A stretch of DNA of 35,194 nucleotides from an uncultured Gluconobacter sp. (GCA_937880175.1 CALFLO010000120.1:1-35194); one strand, 5' to 3'; counted from the stretch's first letter, positions 24,221 to 32,950 are shown. Notes: a model not told the origin generated them from the letters alone. Numbers and translations: made by a program.

Positions 24221-24904
24221 ATGGCCTGTGGTCGTGATACTCTGGCGAAACTGCTGGGCGGCGTCCGGAAATTCGAAACGGACGTTTATCCGGAGAATGT
24301 GGATCTGTTCGAGAGTCTGGCATCCAGCCAGTCTCCGTCCACCCTGTTCATCACCTGCGCCGACAGCCGCATCAGCCCCAGTCTCATCACCCAGACTGAA
24401 CCGGGCGAACTCTTCATCGTGCGTAATGTCGGCAATATCGTGCCTGCTTATGGCGAGATGCTGGGTGGTGTGTCCTCCGCGATCGAATATGCGGTTGGTG
24501 CGCTCAAGGTGAAGAACGTGATCATCTGCGGGCACTCCAACTGTGGCGCCATGGGCGCGCTGATGGACCTGAATTCGCCCAAGCTCGACAGCCTGCCGAC
24601 GGTCAAGAGCTGGATGCGTCACGGTGAGGCCGCACGCGCTGCTCTGGGCGATCTGAAGGCCGAAGATGCCGGGCCGGAAGACATCCGCTCACTCGCCGAA
24701 TTCAACGTGCTGCTTCAGCTCGTGCATCTGCGGACGCATCCCGCCGTCGTGCGCGCGCTGGCGCAGGGTGAGCTGAAGCTTCAGGGCTGGTTCTACGACA
24801 TTCCCAAGGGCGAAATCCTCATTCTCGATGAGGGGACGCGCAAGACACGCACCGTTGAGAGCGTGCTTGAGGACATCTGCGCCACCGAAGGACAGGCAGC
24901 CTGA
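24221..24904 (+). CDS. Beta-class carbonic anhydrase
   Basis: Interconverts CO2 and bicarbonate in the cytoplasm. The 227-aa protein has the complete beta-class zinc site: C46, D48 and R50 (TCADSRISPS), H105 and C108 (CGHSNCGAMGAL). GELFIVRNVGNIVP is also conserved. Bicarbonate supply would serve acetyl-CoA carboxylase and other carboxylations. The inverted repeats at 24121-24181 precede it and may control it. The next gene begins within 18 bases of its stop, or overlaps it if a CTG start is used. C-terminal length is normal. Confidence 0.95.
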   Translation: MACGRDTLAKLLGGVRKFETDVYPENVDLFESLASSQSPSTLFITCADSRISPSLITQTEPGELFIVRNVGNIVPAYGEMLGGVSSAIEYAVGALKVKNVIICGHSNCGAMGALMDLNSPKLDSLPTVKSWMRHGEAARAALGDLKAEDAGPEDIRSLAEFNVLLQLVHLRTHPAVVRALAQGELKLQGWFYDIPKGEILILDEGTRKTRTVESVLEDICATEGQAA

Positions 24905-24921
24905 AGCAGGCTGCGGTTTTC

Positions 24922-25764
24922 ATGCTCGCCGGCCTGATCATGGCCGGCAGCATGGAGCCTGTTTCTGCCCACACACTCAAACTCTCGACCTGGAACATGG
25001 ACTGGCTGACTTTGCGCCCGTCCGGAGATCCGGCATTGCCGGAGGATGTTCCAGGTGGTGAGCACCGCGATTTTTCAAAACTCGCGGCCTATGCCCGGCA
25101 TCTGGATTCGGATGTCGTGGCGTTCGAGGAAGTCGATGGCCCGGTTGCCGCTTCCCGCGTTTTCAGTTCCCAGACTTACCAGATCATTCTGACACCTGAC
25201 GCCGTTGTTCAGCGGGTCGGTGTCGCCGTGCGCCGTGATCTGCATGTGACGGTCAATGACGAGCTTTCCGCGCTGAATGTCGCGGGCCCGAATGCGCCTC
25301 ATCAACTGCGGGGTGGGCTTGATGTGACGGTCAGCGATGGTCAGGCAAGCCTTCGCCTTCTGGTGGTCCATCTCAAGACGGGATGCTGGGACCAGCCGCT
25401 GAACCAGCGCCAGCATTCCTGCCCCACCCTGTATCAGCAGGTCCGGATCATGCAGGACTGGATGCTTGAGCGGCAGGATGAAGGGGAGGCCTATGCGGTT
25501 CTGGGCGACTTCAACCGGCGCCTGACGCCGCATGATCCGCTGATGCAGCAGATCGAGGCGGAAGCCCCCGTCACGCTCACAACCGCTGGTCGTGCCAGCC
25601 CATGCTGGGGCGGCGAATATTTCATCGATCATATCCTGCTGGGGAACACCGCACGGGACTGGCTTGTGCCGGACAGCCTGCGGGTCATGACTTATAAAAC
25701 CGATACGCTGCCTGCGGGACTGTCGGATCACTGTCCGGTTTCGGTCCGGCTTGAGATGCCCTGA
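24922..25764 (+). CDS. Secreted endonuclease/exonuclease/phosphatase-fold protein
   Basis: An EEP-superfamily hydrolase of 280 aa with a metal-dependent active site. TWNMDWL (N-terminal Asn), FEEVDGP (Glu), VVHLKTGCW, VLGDFNRR (Asp-Asn), FIDHILL and LSDHCPV (Asp-His) are in family order. A hydrophobic leader (LAGLIMAGSMEPVSA) suggests export. The ATG at 24922 gives a leader with no basic residue. An in-frame CTG at 24901 would add MKQAAVF and make a normal signal peptide, overlapping the carbonic anhydrase stop as CTGA, with AAGGA upstream. The substrate could be DNA, RNA or a phosphoester. Cysteines in TGCW and HSCPTL may form a disulfide. Confidence 0.85.
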   Translation: MLAGLIMAGSMEPVSAHTLKLSTWNMDWLTLRPSGDPALPEDVPGGEHRDFSKLAAYARHLDSDVVAFEEVDGPVAASRVFSSQTYQIILTPDAVVQRVGVAVRRDLHVTVNDELSALNVAGPNAPHQLRGGLDVTVSDGQASLRLLVVHLKTGCWDQPLNQRQHSCPTLYQQVRIMQDWMLERQDEGEAYAVLGDFNRRLTPHDPLMQQIEAEAPVTLTTAGRASPCWGGEYFIDHILLGNTARDWLVPDSLRVMTYKTDTLPAGLSDHCPVSVRLEMP

Positions 25765-25835
25765 CGCGACATTGCGGGAGCGGGTATTCCAGTCCATGAA
25801 AGATGCCCTTTCCGCTGTCTTATCCGGAGCGTCCA

Positions 25836-26534
25836 ATGCCTCTCCCCCAACCAGAATGGCCCGTGACATCATTGGGACGACACGTTGCCGTGCGGGTCGG
25901 ACGTTCCATACCGCTGCTCTCCGCAGAGATTGAAACCCGCGTGGCATCACACTGGGATGCAGCGCTTGGGGAGCATCCCGGGCTGTATAACGGGCGCGTT
26001 TTCTGTGCGGATGTGATCGGACATGACGTGATCAGCGGGCACTGGTCCGAATACCGGCGGGTTCTGGCCCAGATGCGGGAGCCGGGGCTTTATGGTGCGG
26101 ACACGTTGCGCCCACTGGCCGTTGTGGGACTGCTGCGCACAACGGACGGCATCGTGATCGGGCAGCGCTCGGAAGAGTCCATTTACCTGCCGGGTTACTG
26201 GCAGGGTACTCCGGCAGGCAATGTGGAAAGCCGTGATGGCGAGGCGGAGATCGATCTGGCGGCCCAGCTTCTGGCGGAATGTCAGGAAGAACTGGGTCTG
26301 ACGAAAGCGGACTGTCAGGTCGGAGGCTGTCTTCTGGCCTGCGAGCATCCGCAGACCCATATCGTGGACGTGGGGATGGACATTACCACCACACTGGATT
26401 TCGAGGCTTTGCAGGAGCGGTGCCACCGCCTTGGGAATGCGGAGTATCAGGCCCTGAGACTGATCCAGCCTGACACGCAACTGCCAGAACGGCTCGTTCC
26501 CACCCTGTCCGCCATGCTGGAGCAAAACCGATGA
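25836..26534 (+). CDS. Nudix-fold hydrolase with atypical box
   Basis: A 232-aa protein with a Nudix fold in its second half. VVGLLRTTDGIVIGQRSEE is the beta-strand entry, and AGNVESRDGEAEIDLAAQLL followed by AECQEELGL is the box region. The catalytic glutamates E148, E151 and E152 are kept, but the box Arg is replaced by Ala and the spacing before it is one residue longer than G-x5-E-x7-RE. The N-terminal 90 residues are an extra domain of unknown kind. GGAG precedes the ATG at 25836. It overlaps the MTR kinase gene (ATGA), so a linked role in nucleoside or thio-sugar metabolism is likely. The substrate is unknown. Confidence 0.75.
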   Translation: MPLPQPEWPVTSLGRHVAVRVGRSIPLLSAEIETRVASHWDAALGEHPGLYNGRVFCADVIGHDVISGHWSEYRRVLAQMREPGLYGADTLRPLAVVGLLRTTDGIVIGQRSEESIYLPGYWQGTPAGNVESRDGEAEIDLAAQLLAECQEELGLTKADCQVGGCLLACEHPQTHIVDVGMDITTTLDFEALQERCHRLGNAEYQALRLIQPDTQLPERLVPTLSAMLEQNR

Positions 26535-27718
26535 CCTACCGTATCTTTGATGCCCCGGACCTGCGGGACTGGCTGGCGCAAAGACCTGACCTCTCGGAGC
26601 GTCTGGGAGGCGAAGCGGCTGACTGGACCATCCGGGAAGTCAGCGACGGCAATCTCAATACGGTCTTTCTGGTGCATGGCCCGGCAGGAGCATTGTGCTG
26701 CAAGCAGGCGCTTCCCCATGTCCGCGTCGCGCCCGACTGGCCCATGCCCCTGGAGCGCGCCCTTTATGAGTCGCGCTACATGCGGGCCGTGGCGCCTGCC
26801 GTTACGGGATTGATGCCGGAACTCTTCGCTTATAGCCCGGACCTGTTCCTGCTCGTCATGGAGTGCCTGACGGAGCACGAAGTTCTGCGCTCGGCCCTGA
26901 TTGCGGACCGGGTGACGCCCGGATTTTCTGCCGTGATCGGGTCGTATATCGCCCGCACCGTGCAGGCGACGGGCTGGGTCAGCCAGCCTTTCGAGACGGG
27001 CGCGCATCTGCTGGAGCAGTTTTCCGGCAATACCGCCCTCACCCGCATTACCGTCGATCTGATCCTGACGGATCCGTATCGCGTCTGTGACCGCAATCCG
27101 GAACCCGAAGCAGGCCTGCGTGAAGACGTGAAAGCGCTTCAGACGGATCAGGTCCTGCACCGCGCTGTAGGGCGGCTTCAGGAGCGGTTCCTGAGCGCCA
27201 GGCAGGCCCTGCTGCACGGGGATCTGCATACAGGCTCCATCATGCTGGATGGCGCGGATGTGCGGGTCATTGATGGTGAGTTCGCGACGATGGGACCGGT
27301 CGGGTTCGACTGCGGGCTATATCTGGGCAATCTGGCGCTGCATCTCTGCGCGGCCCCGCACAAGGCGGCGGCACTCCGGGCGGAAATGCTGGCGTTCTGG
27401 AAGGCTTTTTCCGAAGATCTGCGTTCAGGCCTTCAGAACGCCGGAGGCGATCAGTGGGCGCTGTCAGGGCCTGCTGCGCGGAAGGAGCTCATCGAAGGGC
27501 TTCTCAGCGATATCCTGCGCGATACGGCCGGATTCTGCGGGCTGGAAATGATCCGCCGGACGGTCGGCTTCGCACAGGTTGCGGATTATGGTCTGTGCGC
27601 CACGGAAGCAGAGCGTCTGCTCGCGCGACAAAAGGCGCTTCAGATCGGCCGGACGCTGGTCGTCGAAAGCGCATCGCTCCGATCCTTCCCCGACATCCTG
27701 TCCCTGATGGGACTGTAA
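26531..27718 (+). CDS. mtnK: S-methyl-5-thioribose kinase-like protein
   Basis: Phosphorylates methylthioribose in methionine salvage, by family. The 395-aa protein matches MtnK in order. It has VSDGNLNTVFLV (about 37-48), CKQALPHVRV, WPMPLERALYESRYM, LLHGDLHTGSIML (catalytic loop, about 225-238) and VIDGEFATMGPVGFDCG (metal loop, where MtnK usually has VIDPEFA). It is coupled by ATGA to the Nudix gene. The usual partner mtnA (isomerase) and an MTA nucleosidase are not in the window. A related phosphotransferase with another sugar substrate remains possible. It is followed by a strong terminator. Confidence 0.8.
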   Translation: MTYRIFDAPDLRDWLAQRPDLSERLGGEAADWTIREVSDGNLNTVFLVHGPAGALCCKQALPHVRVAPDWPMPLERALYESRYMRAVAPAVTGLMPELFAYSPDLFLLVMECLTEHEVLRSALIADRVTPGFSAVIGSYIARTVQATGWVSQPFETGAHLLEQFSGNTALTRITVDLILTDPYRVCDRNPEPEAGLREDVKALQTDQVLHRAVGRLQERFLSARQALLHGDLHTGSIMLDGADVRVIDGEFATMGPVGFDCGLYLGNLALHLCAAPHKAAALRAEMLAFWKAFSEDLRSGLQNAGGDQWALSGPAARKELIEGLLSDILRDTAGFCGLEMIRRTVGFAQVADYGLCATEAERLLARQKALQIGRTLVVESASLRSFPDILSLMGL

Positions 27719-27721
27719 GGA

Positions 27722-27751
27722 AAAAACCCGCTCTTTACAGAGCGGGTTTTT
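27722..27751. terminator. Bidirectional terminator between mtnK and prfC
   Basis: AAAAACCCGCTC and GAGCGGGTTTTT form a 12-bp perfect stem around a 6-base loop, between convergent stops. Confidence 0.92.
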
Positions 27752-27756
27752 CCGTC

Positions 27757-29304
27757 TCAGACCGACGCCATGCCGATCTGCTTGATGTCGTGAAACGCGA
27801 GATCGGGGTTCATCTCGATGGTCCGGCGCATCATGAAAGAAGACGTTGCGAGGAAAACCGGATCGCCATCCAGATCGTCGGCCATCGCGGAACGGTTCAG
27901 GTCCTGAAACGCCTCGATCTTGGCGCGGTCCCCCGTGATCCAGCGCGCCAGCGAATAGGGCGTGCTCTCGAAGCCGATAGACACGCCGTACTCGCCCTGC
28001 AGCCGGGACTGAAGCACATCAAGCTGAAGCGTTCCGACCACGCCCACGATCGGCGACAGACCATCCTGCGGGCGGAAAAGCTGGACAACACCCTCTTCCG
28101 CAAGCTCTACCAGAGCCTGACGCAGTTTCTTGGCTTTCATCGCATCATCAAGACGGACACGACGCAGGATTTCCGGCGCGAAGTGCGGCACGCCGGTGAA
28201 ACGTAGGTCCTCGCTCTCGCTCAGCGTATCGCCGATGCGTAGTGTGCCATGGTTCGGAATACCGACAACGTCTCCACCAAACGCCTCTTCGGCAAGCTGG
28301 CGGTCACGGGCAAAGAAGAACTGTGGCGTGTGCAGGGCGAACTGCTTGCCGGTCCGAACATGCTTCAGCCGCATTCCGCGGGTCAGACGGCCAGAACAGA
28401 CGCGGGCAAAGGCCATGCGGTCACGGTGGTTGGGATCCATATTGGCCTGGATCTTGAACACCAATGCCGTGACCTGATCTTCGCTGGCCTTCACTTCGCG
28501 GGTCTCGGTCTGCTGCGCGCGCGGGGCCGGACCGTAGGCGACGAGCGCGTCCAGCAGATCCGTGACGCCGATTTCCTTCATGGCCGAGCCAAAGAAGACC
28601 GGAGACAGGTGGCCCGCATCGAAGGATTCGCGATCAAATTCCGGCAGGGCGGCTTCGGCGAGTTCGACTTCCTCACGCATCTGGATGATACGGGGATCGT
28701 CCTCACCGACAGGCTCCTTCGTGTGCACTTCCTGCGTGCGCAGGTCGTAAGTGCCGATGAACTTCGCCGCGCGCCCGATGGGCCATGTGGCCGGAGACGT
28801 ATCAAGGGCCAGCGTATTGGCGATTTCGTCGAGCAGCGAAAAACAGTCCTGCGCCTCACGATCCATCTTGTTGATGAAGGTGACGATGGGAATGTCACGC
28901 AGACGGCAGATCTCGAACAGCTTGCGGGTCCGGTCCTCGATACCCTTGGCGGCGTCGATGACCATGACCGCGCAGTCCACGGCCGTCAGGGTGCGGTAGG
29001 TATCTTCGGAGAAGTCTTCATGGCCCGGCGTATCGAGCAGGTTAAAGACGCAGTCGCCATACTCGAAGGTCATGACCGAGGTCACAACGGAAATGCCACG
29101 GTCGCGCTCGATGCCCATCCAGTCGGACTTGGTGCGGCGGCGCTCGCCCTTGGCGCGGACATTACCCGCCATCTGGATGGCGCCACCCGCACGCAGGATA
29201 CGTTCCGTCAGGGTCGTCTTACCGGCATCCGGATGGGAGATGATGGCAAAGGTGCGCCGACGGGCGATCTCGCGGTTAATTTCTGCGCTCAACGCCTCTG
29301 ACAT
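27757..29304 (-). CDS. prfC: Peptide chain release factor 3
   Basis: GTPase that recycles RF1/RF2 from the ribosome after termination. The 515-aa protein has the G1 motif AIISHPDAGKTTLTER (about 20-35), the switch region DRGISVVTS, G3 DTPGHEDFSEDTYR and G4 FINKMDRE. The C-terminal domain includes GVVGTLQLDVLQSRL, typical of RF3. GGAGG lies about 5 bases before the ATG at 29304. Length is normal. It sits downstream of an unknown secreted-protein gene with about 200 bases between, so it probably has its own promoter. Confidence 0.97.
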   Translation of the reverse strand: MSEALSAEINREIARRRTFAIISHPDAGKTTLTERILRAGGAIQMAGNVRAKGERRRTKSDWMGIERDRGISVVTSVMTFEYGDCVFNLLDTPGHEDFSEDTYRTLTAVDCAVMVIDAAKGIEDRTRKLFEICRLRDIPIVTFINKMDREAQDCFSLLDEIANTLALDTSPATWPIGRAAKFIGTYDLRTQEVHTKEPVGEDDPRIIQMREEVELAEAALPEFDRESFDAGHLSPVFFGSAMKEIGVTDLLDALVAYGPAPRAQQTETREVKASEDQVTALVFKIQANMDPNHRDRMAFARVCSGRLTRGMRLKHVRTGKQFALHTPQFFFARDRQLAEEAFGGDVVGIPNHGTLRIGDTLSESEDLRFTGVPHFAPEILRRVRLDDAMKAKKLRQALVELAEEGVVQLFRPQDGLSPIVGVVGTLQLDVLQSRLQGEYGVSIGFESTPYSLARWITGDRAKIEAFQDLNRSAMADDLDGDPVFLATSSFMMRRTIEMNPDLAFHDIKQIGMASV

Positions 29305-29505
29305 GATGCCTCCGGTAAAAAGAAAGACCCGGGACTGGAACCTTCATGGTGCCCAGACAGGCAGATCACCTGGCAGCAAAAGCAGAGGACAACCCTGATC
29401 GAAGCCTGTTCCATCGGGAGGCGGCAATGTGCAGAAGGACCCCTGCCCCGTCAAGGGATGGGACGGCTCCTCTTCAGGGAAATACCGGTTTGATGACCAA
29501 CCCGC

Positions 29506-29922
29506 CTAATCCACGGTGTTCCCATGAGGTGCGATCCCGGTTCCCATCGGGCCGGACGTTGCATAGGCTTCCCCGAATTTCCCGATGGCGCTCCCGGAGA
29601 CGGGATCATGAAAACTGCCGTTGTCAGACGCCACTCCTGAGCCGCCAGGCAGGACGCTGCGCAGGAACCGCCAGGCTTTCCCCGCTCGCGTGAGGCGGAT
29701 CGGGGGCGGTGCCATGACCCGTGCCTGCGGAGCATCCACATAATGCCCAGGGCCTTCAGAAATCTGCGCAGACGTCACGGTATAATTCTGCGGAAGATCG
29801 GCCGGGATATGCACAGGCGGGACGAATGTGTTGATCCCCTTGGACAAGGCCGGGGAAAGGGCCGGCGCAGTGAGCAGTGCCGAAAGCATCAGGCATAATC
29901 CCGCAGCCGTAAGAGCGCGCAT
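29506..29922 (-). CDS. Predicted secreted protein of unknown function
   Basis: A 138-aa protein that I do not recognise. Residues 1 to about 25 are a signal peptide (MRALTAAGLCLMLSALLTAPAL). The mature part contains FVPPVHIPADLPQNYTVTSA and a Gly-rich end (GGSGVASDNGSFHDPVSGSA). It has no Cys after the signal, so it is not a lipoprotein. The ATG at 29922 was chosen for the signal peptide. Neighbours are rpsD and prfC on the same strand, with the rpsD terminator between, so it is probably transcribed alone. Confidence 0.6.
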   Translation of the reverse strand: MRALTAAGLCLMLSALLTAPALSPALSKGINTFVPPVHIPADLPQNYTVTSAQISEGPGHYVDAPQARVMAPPPIRLTRAGKAWRFLRSVLPGGSGVASDNGSFHDPVSGSAIGKFGEAYATSGPMGTGIAPHGNTVD

Positions 29923-30010
29923 CCCCGGATCCTTTGCAAACGTCACGCTACAGTAATGCTCGGCGGAGTATCCATGCAACAGGATACGGAATCCTGCGGC
30001 TTAGGAACAA

Positions 30011-30044
30011 AAAAAGCCGGATGGGCAGACCCATCCGGCTTTTT
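30011..30044 (-). terminator. rpsD terminator
   Basis: A 15-bp perfect stem (AAAAAGCCGGATGGG with CCCATCCGGCTTTTT) with a 4-base loop lies 41 bases past the rpsD stop and has a T-run on the minus strand. Confidence 0.93.
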
Positions 30045-30085
30045 CCTGTCGCTTTCTGATCCGGGCCGTGAAGCCCGGGATCGGA

Positions 30086-30703
30086 TTAGCGGGAGTAGAA
30101 CTCGACAACCAGGTTCGGTTCCATCTGCACCGGGTACGGCACGTCGGAGAGAACCGGGGTACGCAGGAACGTGCCCTTCATCTGGCGGTGATCGACTTCA
30201 ACGTATTCCGGCGTGTCGCGCTCACCCGTCTGAACAGCGTCGAGCACGATGGCGAGCTGCTTGGAGGTGTCGCGAACCTCGATGACGTCGCCTTCCTTCA
30301 CGAGGTAGGACGGGATGTTCACCTTCTTGCCGTTGACCGTGACGTGGCCGTGGCTGATGAACTGACGCGAAGCGAACGGCGTGATCGCGAACTTCAGACG
30401 GTACACAACGGCGTCCAGACGACGCTCGAGCAGACCGATCAGGTTCTCGGACGTATCGCCCTTGCGACGGACGGCTTCGTCATAATACTTGCGGAACTGC
30501 TTCTCGCTGATGTTGCCGTAGTAGCCCTTGAGCTTCTGCTTGGCCATCAGCTGGATGGAGAAGTCGGACGGCTTCTGCTTGCGACGCTGACCATGCTGGC
30601 CGGGGCCGTATTCGCGACGGTTGACCGGGGACTTGGCACGGCCCCACAGGTTGACGCCGAGGCGGCGATTGATCTTGTACTTGCTCTCAAGACGCTTTGA
30701 CAT
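30086..30703 (-). CDS. rpsD: Ribosomal protein S4
   Basis: A primary 16S rRNA-binding protein of the small subunit that nucleates 30S assembly. The 205-aa protein begins MSKRLESKYKINRRLGVNLWG. It has YGPGQHGQRRKQKPSDF, then the S4 RNA-binding domain (RRLDAVVYRLKFA, ISHGHVTVNGKKVNIPSYLVKEGD) and ends VVEFYSR. It lacks the zinc-type four-Cys N-terminus seen in some species (C- form). It is monocistronic here, not part of the alpha operon. The frame stays open about 70 codons upstream, but homologues begin at 30703. Its leader contains hairpins. Confidence 0.97.
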   Translation of the reverse strand: MSKRLESKYKINRRLGVNLWGRAKSPVNRREYGPGQHGQRRKQKPSDFSIQLMAKQKLKGYYGNISEKQFRKYYDEAVRRKGDTSENLIGLLERRLDAVVYRLKFAITPFASRQFISHGHVTVNGKKVNIPSYLVKEGDVIEVRDTSKQLAIVLDAVQTGERDTPEYVEVDHRQMKGTFLRTPVLSDVPYPVQMEPNLVVEFYSR

Positions 30704-31068
30704 GGGTTGACCCCTGTACTCATCAGAACCGCCCCATGCTGCATGGCGGTCCGTTTTGTTGTGCCGGTAGGCCCTTCCCCGGATTGGAAAGGACGGGCGC
30801 GCACCCAGATGCCGAACCGGCGGGATTGCAGAATCCCGCGCTGATGGTCCGGCCGGTACGTCCACGTTTCCGGCTGTGCCGTCGCGCCTACAGGAGTCCC
30901 CGGGGCGGGTCAATCAAAACCTGCTTGCAAGCCCTGTCATTTTCTTGCAGTGGGGGCTCGGAAATTGCGCAACCACCCTGTGTCCGGTTGCGCTATCGCT
31001 CCGGAACTCCCCCTGCGCTTTTTCAAAAGCCATCCTGGGGGGAGCAACACGCTTTTTCGAGTTTTTGC
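30704..31068. promoter_or_regulatory. Divergent region between rpsD and the Kbp-like gene, with hairpins
   Basis: These 365 bases have no credible gene. On the rpsD side, GCGGGATT/AATCCCGC (30820-30839, 4-base loop) forms a hairpin in the leader. A second possible stem lies near 30768-30790. On the other side, GCGCAACC/GGTTGCGC (30967-30993, 11-base loop) precedes the Kbp-like gene. No clear -35/-10 pair stands out. Confidence 0.5.
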
Positions 31069-31539
31069 ATGAAAATCTATCGCTTCAATCCCAAGGCCGG
31101 CCGTATCGGCGAAGGCTCCCTCGAAGGACTGATCCAGTCCCTTGACGCGCCCCTGCCCCCCAAGCCCGGGGAGAGCGTCATCAAGCGTGCCTTCAAGAGA
31201 TTTGGCCTCGCCCAGATGCATATGTCCCATCTGGTGATCGATGACCGCACAATCTATCTGCGCGGCAAGGCGGACAGCGCCAAGGAACGCGACCAGATGA
31301 TCCTCGCGGCCGGTAACGTCGCTGGCGTGTCCGCGGTCGAGGCCGAGATTACCGTGCCAGCCGGAACGCCCGATCCCGAGTTTCTGGAGATCAAGACCAG
31401 CAAGACGCTGGACGAAGTCGCCGAGAAGCTGCCGCAGAATGTCACGGGCGATGAGCTTCTTGACGCCAACACGCCGCTCGTCACCGCCAAGGACGACATC
31501 TATCCGGGCCAGACCATCCGTCTGCCGACCGAGAACTGA
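31069..31539 (+). CDS. BON-LysM protein (Kbp/YgaU-like)
   Basis: A 156-aa protein with a BON domain (about 35-98, MSHLVIDDRTIYLRGKADSAKERD followed by VAGVSAVEAEI) and a C-terminal LysM (about 107-155, KTLDEVAEKLPQN to YPGQTIRLP). This is the layout of E. coli Kbp, a cytoplasmic potassium-binding protein of 149 aa. No signal peptide is visible, in agreement with a cytoplasmic role. GGGGGGAG lies about 25 bases upstream, too far for a standard site, so the ATG at 31069 rests on homology. It converges on the MATE gene with only 13 bases between stops. Confidence 0.85.
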   Translation: MKIYRFNPKAGRIGEGSLEGLIQSLDAPLPPKPGESVIKRAFKRFGLAQMHMSHLVIDDRTIYLRGKADSAKERDQMILAAGNVAGVSAVEAEITVPAGTPDPEFLEIKTSKTLDEVAEKLPQNVTGDELLDANTPLVTAKDDIYPGQTIRLPTEN

Positions 31540-31552
31540 TTGCCTTAGAAGA

Positions 31553-32950
31553 TCAGTTCCCGACGGGGGCAGGCCTGCGCATCACGCGCAGCAGCCTGAC
31601 CCCGAAGGCCACGCAGGTCGTGAAGAGCGCCAGCGCCATGCCGATCCAGAGGCCCTCCACCCCGACATGCTGGTGGAACGCCAGCCAGCCCCCGAAAACC
31701 AGACCGATCAGACCGTAGCTCGCGACGGCGATCAGCATGGGTGTGACAGCATCGCCGCAGCCGCGCAGGGCGCCACTGAACACGCATTGCAGACCATCCA
31801 CGATCTGATAAAGCCCGGCGGTTCGCAGCAGGATGACAACGAGCGCCGTAGTCTCGGGATCGGGCGCGCGATTCGAGAAATAGAGCGGCAGGATCTTTTC
31901 AGGCCAGATCAGCAGCAGCGACGATGTGGCAAGGCTCCATACCAGAACGATAGTGGTGCCGGTCAGGGCCGCACGACGGCTCTGCTCCATGCGGCCAGCC
32001 CCGCGCCAGTAGGCCACGCGGACATTCGTGGCCTGACCGATCGCCAGACACACCATGAACAGCAGCGAACTGACATTCAGCGCCACCTGATGCGCCGCCA
32101 GACTATGGGTTCCAAGCTCGCCAGCACGCAGACTGGTGATCTGGAACATCAGGATTTCGGCCGCCGCTCCCATCATCATCGGCGTGCCCAGCTTCAGAAG
32201 CTCCTTCAGGACGTCCCAGCGAACAGGCGCAGGCTTCAGCACCGCCCGGACGCGCGCGTGGGTCAGGCACAGTCCGAAAAGCGCGAAACTGACCACCCAG
32301 CCCGTCAGGGTCGTGGCGGTCGCGGAACCGTAAAGCCCCATGGCGGGAAGGCCGGCCCAGCCATGGATCAGCGCCGCATTGGTCAGACCGTTGCAGACCG
32401 CCATGGCCGGCATGATCCACAGCAGCAGCGTCTCCGCCCCCAGCGCCGGAAGCGCGACACGCAGAACGCCGATAATCGCCAGATCGGGAAGCAGGGACAG
32501 CAGAAGGATGTCGATGAAATGGCTGCCGTGAACCACCACCTCGGCAGGCTCGCCCATGGCGCTGAAGATCGTTCGTGAAAACGCCAGCAGCAGAGCACAC
32601 GGGATAAAGACCCCGATGGCCAGCACGAGGGTCGCGCTCATGACGCTGCGACCGTCATGGGAGGCACGGCCATGTTCTTCCGCGCCGCGACCGTGTGACA
32701 GAAGCACGCCCGCCCCGCCGAGAATGGCCTGAAACGTGACCATCGTCGTAAAAAAGAACGTGCTCGACAGGCCACCTACAGCCACTTCCGTCACGCCGAG
32801 ACCACCGAGCAGGATCGTGTCGGTCACGCCCATAGCCATTTCGGAAAGCTGCGACAGCGCAAGGGGCAGAGCAACCCGGACGAGCGCCAGGGCATGACTG
32901 CGCGGGGTTGTCGGGTCGGTCGGCGGATTGCTGGAAAGGGCACTGCTCAT
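31553..32950 (-). CDS. MATE family multidrug/metabolite exporter
   Basis: A 465-aa inner-membrane exporter with about twelve membrane segments, driven by sodium or proton gradients. The N-terminal half starts ALPLALSQLSEMAMGVTDTILLG and the second half repeats the pattern (LGTPMMMGAAAEILMFQ). Family motifs include the AAHQVALNVSSLLFM segment and FSGALRGCGDAVTPMLI. It is of NorM type. The ATG at 32950 has only a weak ribosome site; upstream codons would overlap cysS. It is divergent from cysS across 85 bases. The substrate cannot be told. Confidence 0.92.
   Translation of the reverse strand: MSSALSSNPPTDPTTPRSHALALVRVALPLALSQLSEMAMGVTDTILLGGLGVTEVAVGGLSSTFFFTTMVTFQAILGGAGVLLSHGRGAEEHGRASHDGRSVMSATLVLAIGVFIPCALLLAFSRTIFSAMGEPAEVVVHGSHFIDILLLSLLPDLAIIGVLRVALPALGAETLLLWIMPAMAVCNGLTNAALIHGWAGLPAMGLYGSATATTLTGWVVSFALFGLCLTHARVRAVLKPAPVRWDVLKELLKLGTPMMMGAAAEILMFQITSLRAGELGTHSLAAHQVALNVSSLLFMVCLAIGQATNVRVAYWRGAGRMEQSRRAALTGTTIVLVWSLATSSLLLIWPEKILPLYFSNRAPDPETTALVVILLRTAGLYQIVDGLQCVFSGALRGCGDAVTPMLIAVASYGLIGLVFGGWLAFHQHVGVEGLWIGMALALFTTCVAFGVRLLRVMRRPAPVGN

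Noticed and set aside
31439..32578. 379-codon open frame opposite the MATE gene
   Set aside because: The translation is Gln/Arg/His-rich and overlaps both the Kbp-like gene and the MATE gene; it is a shadow.
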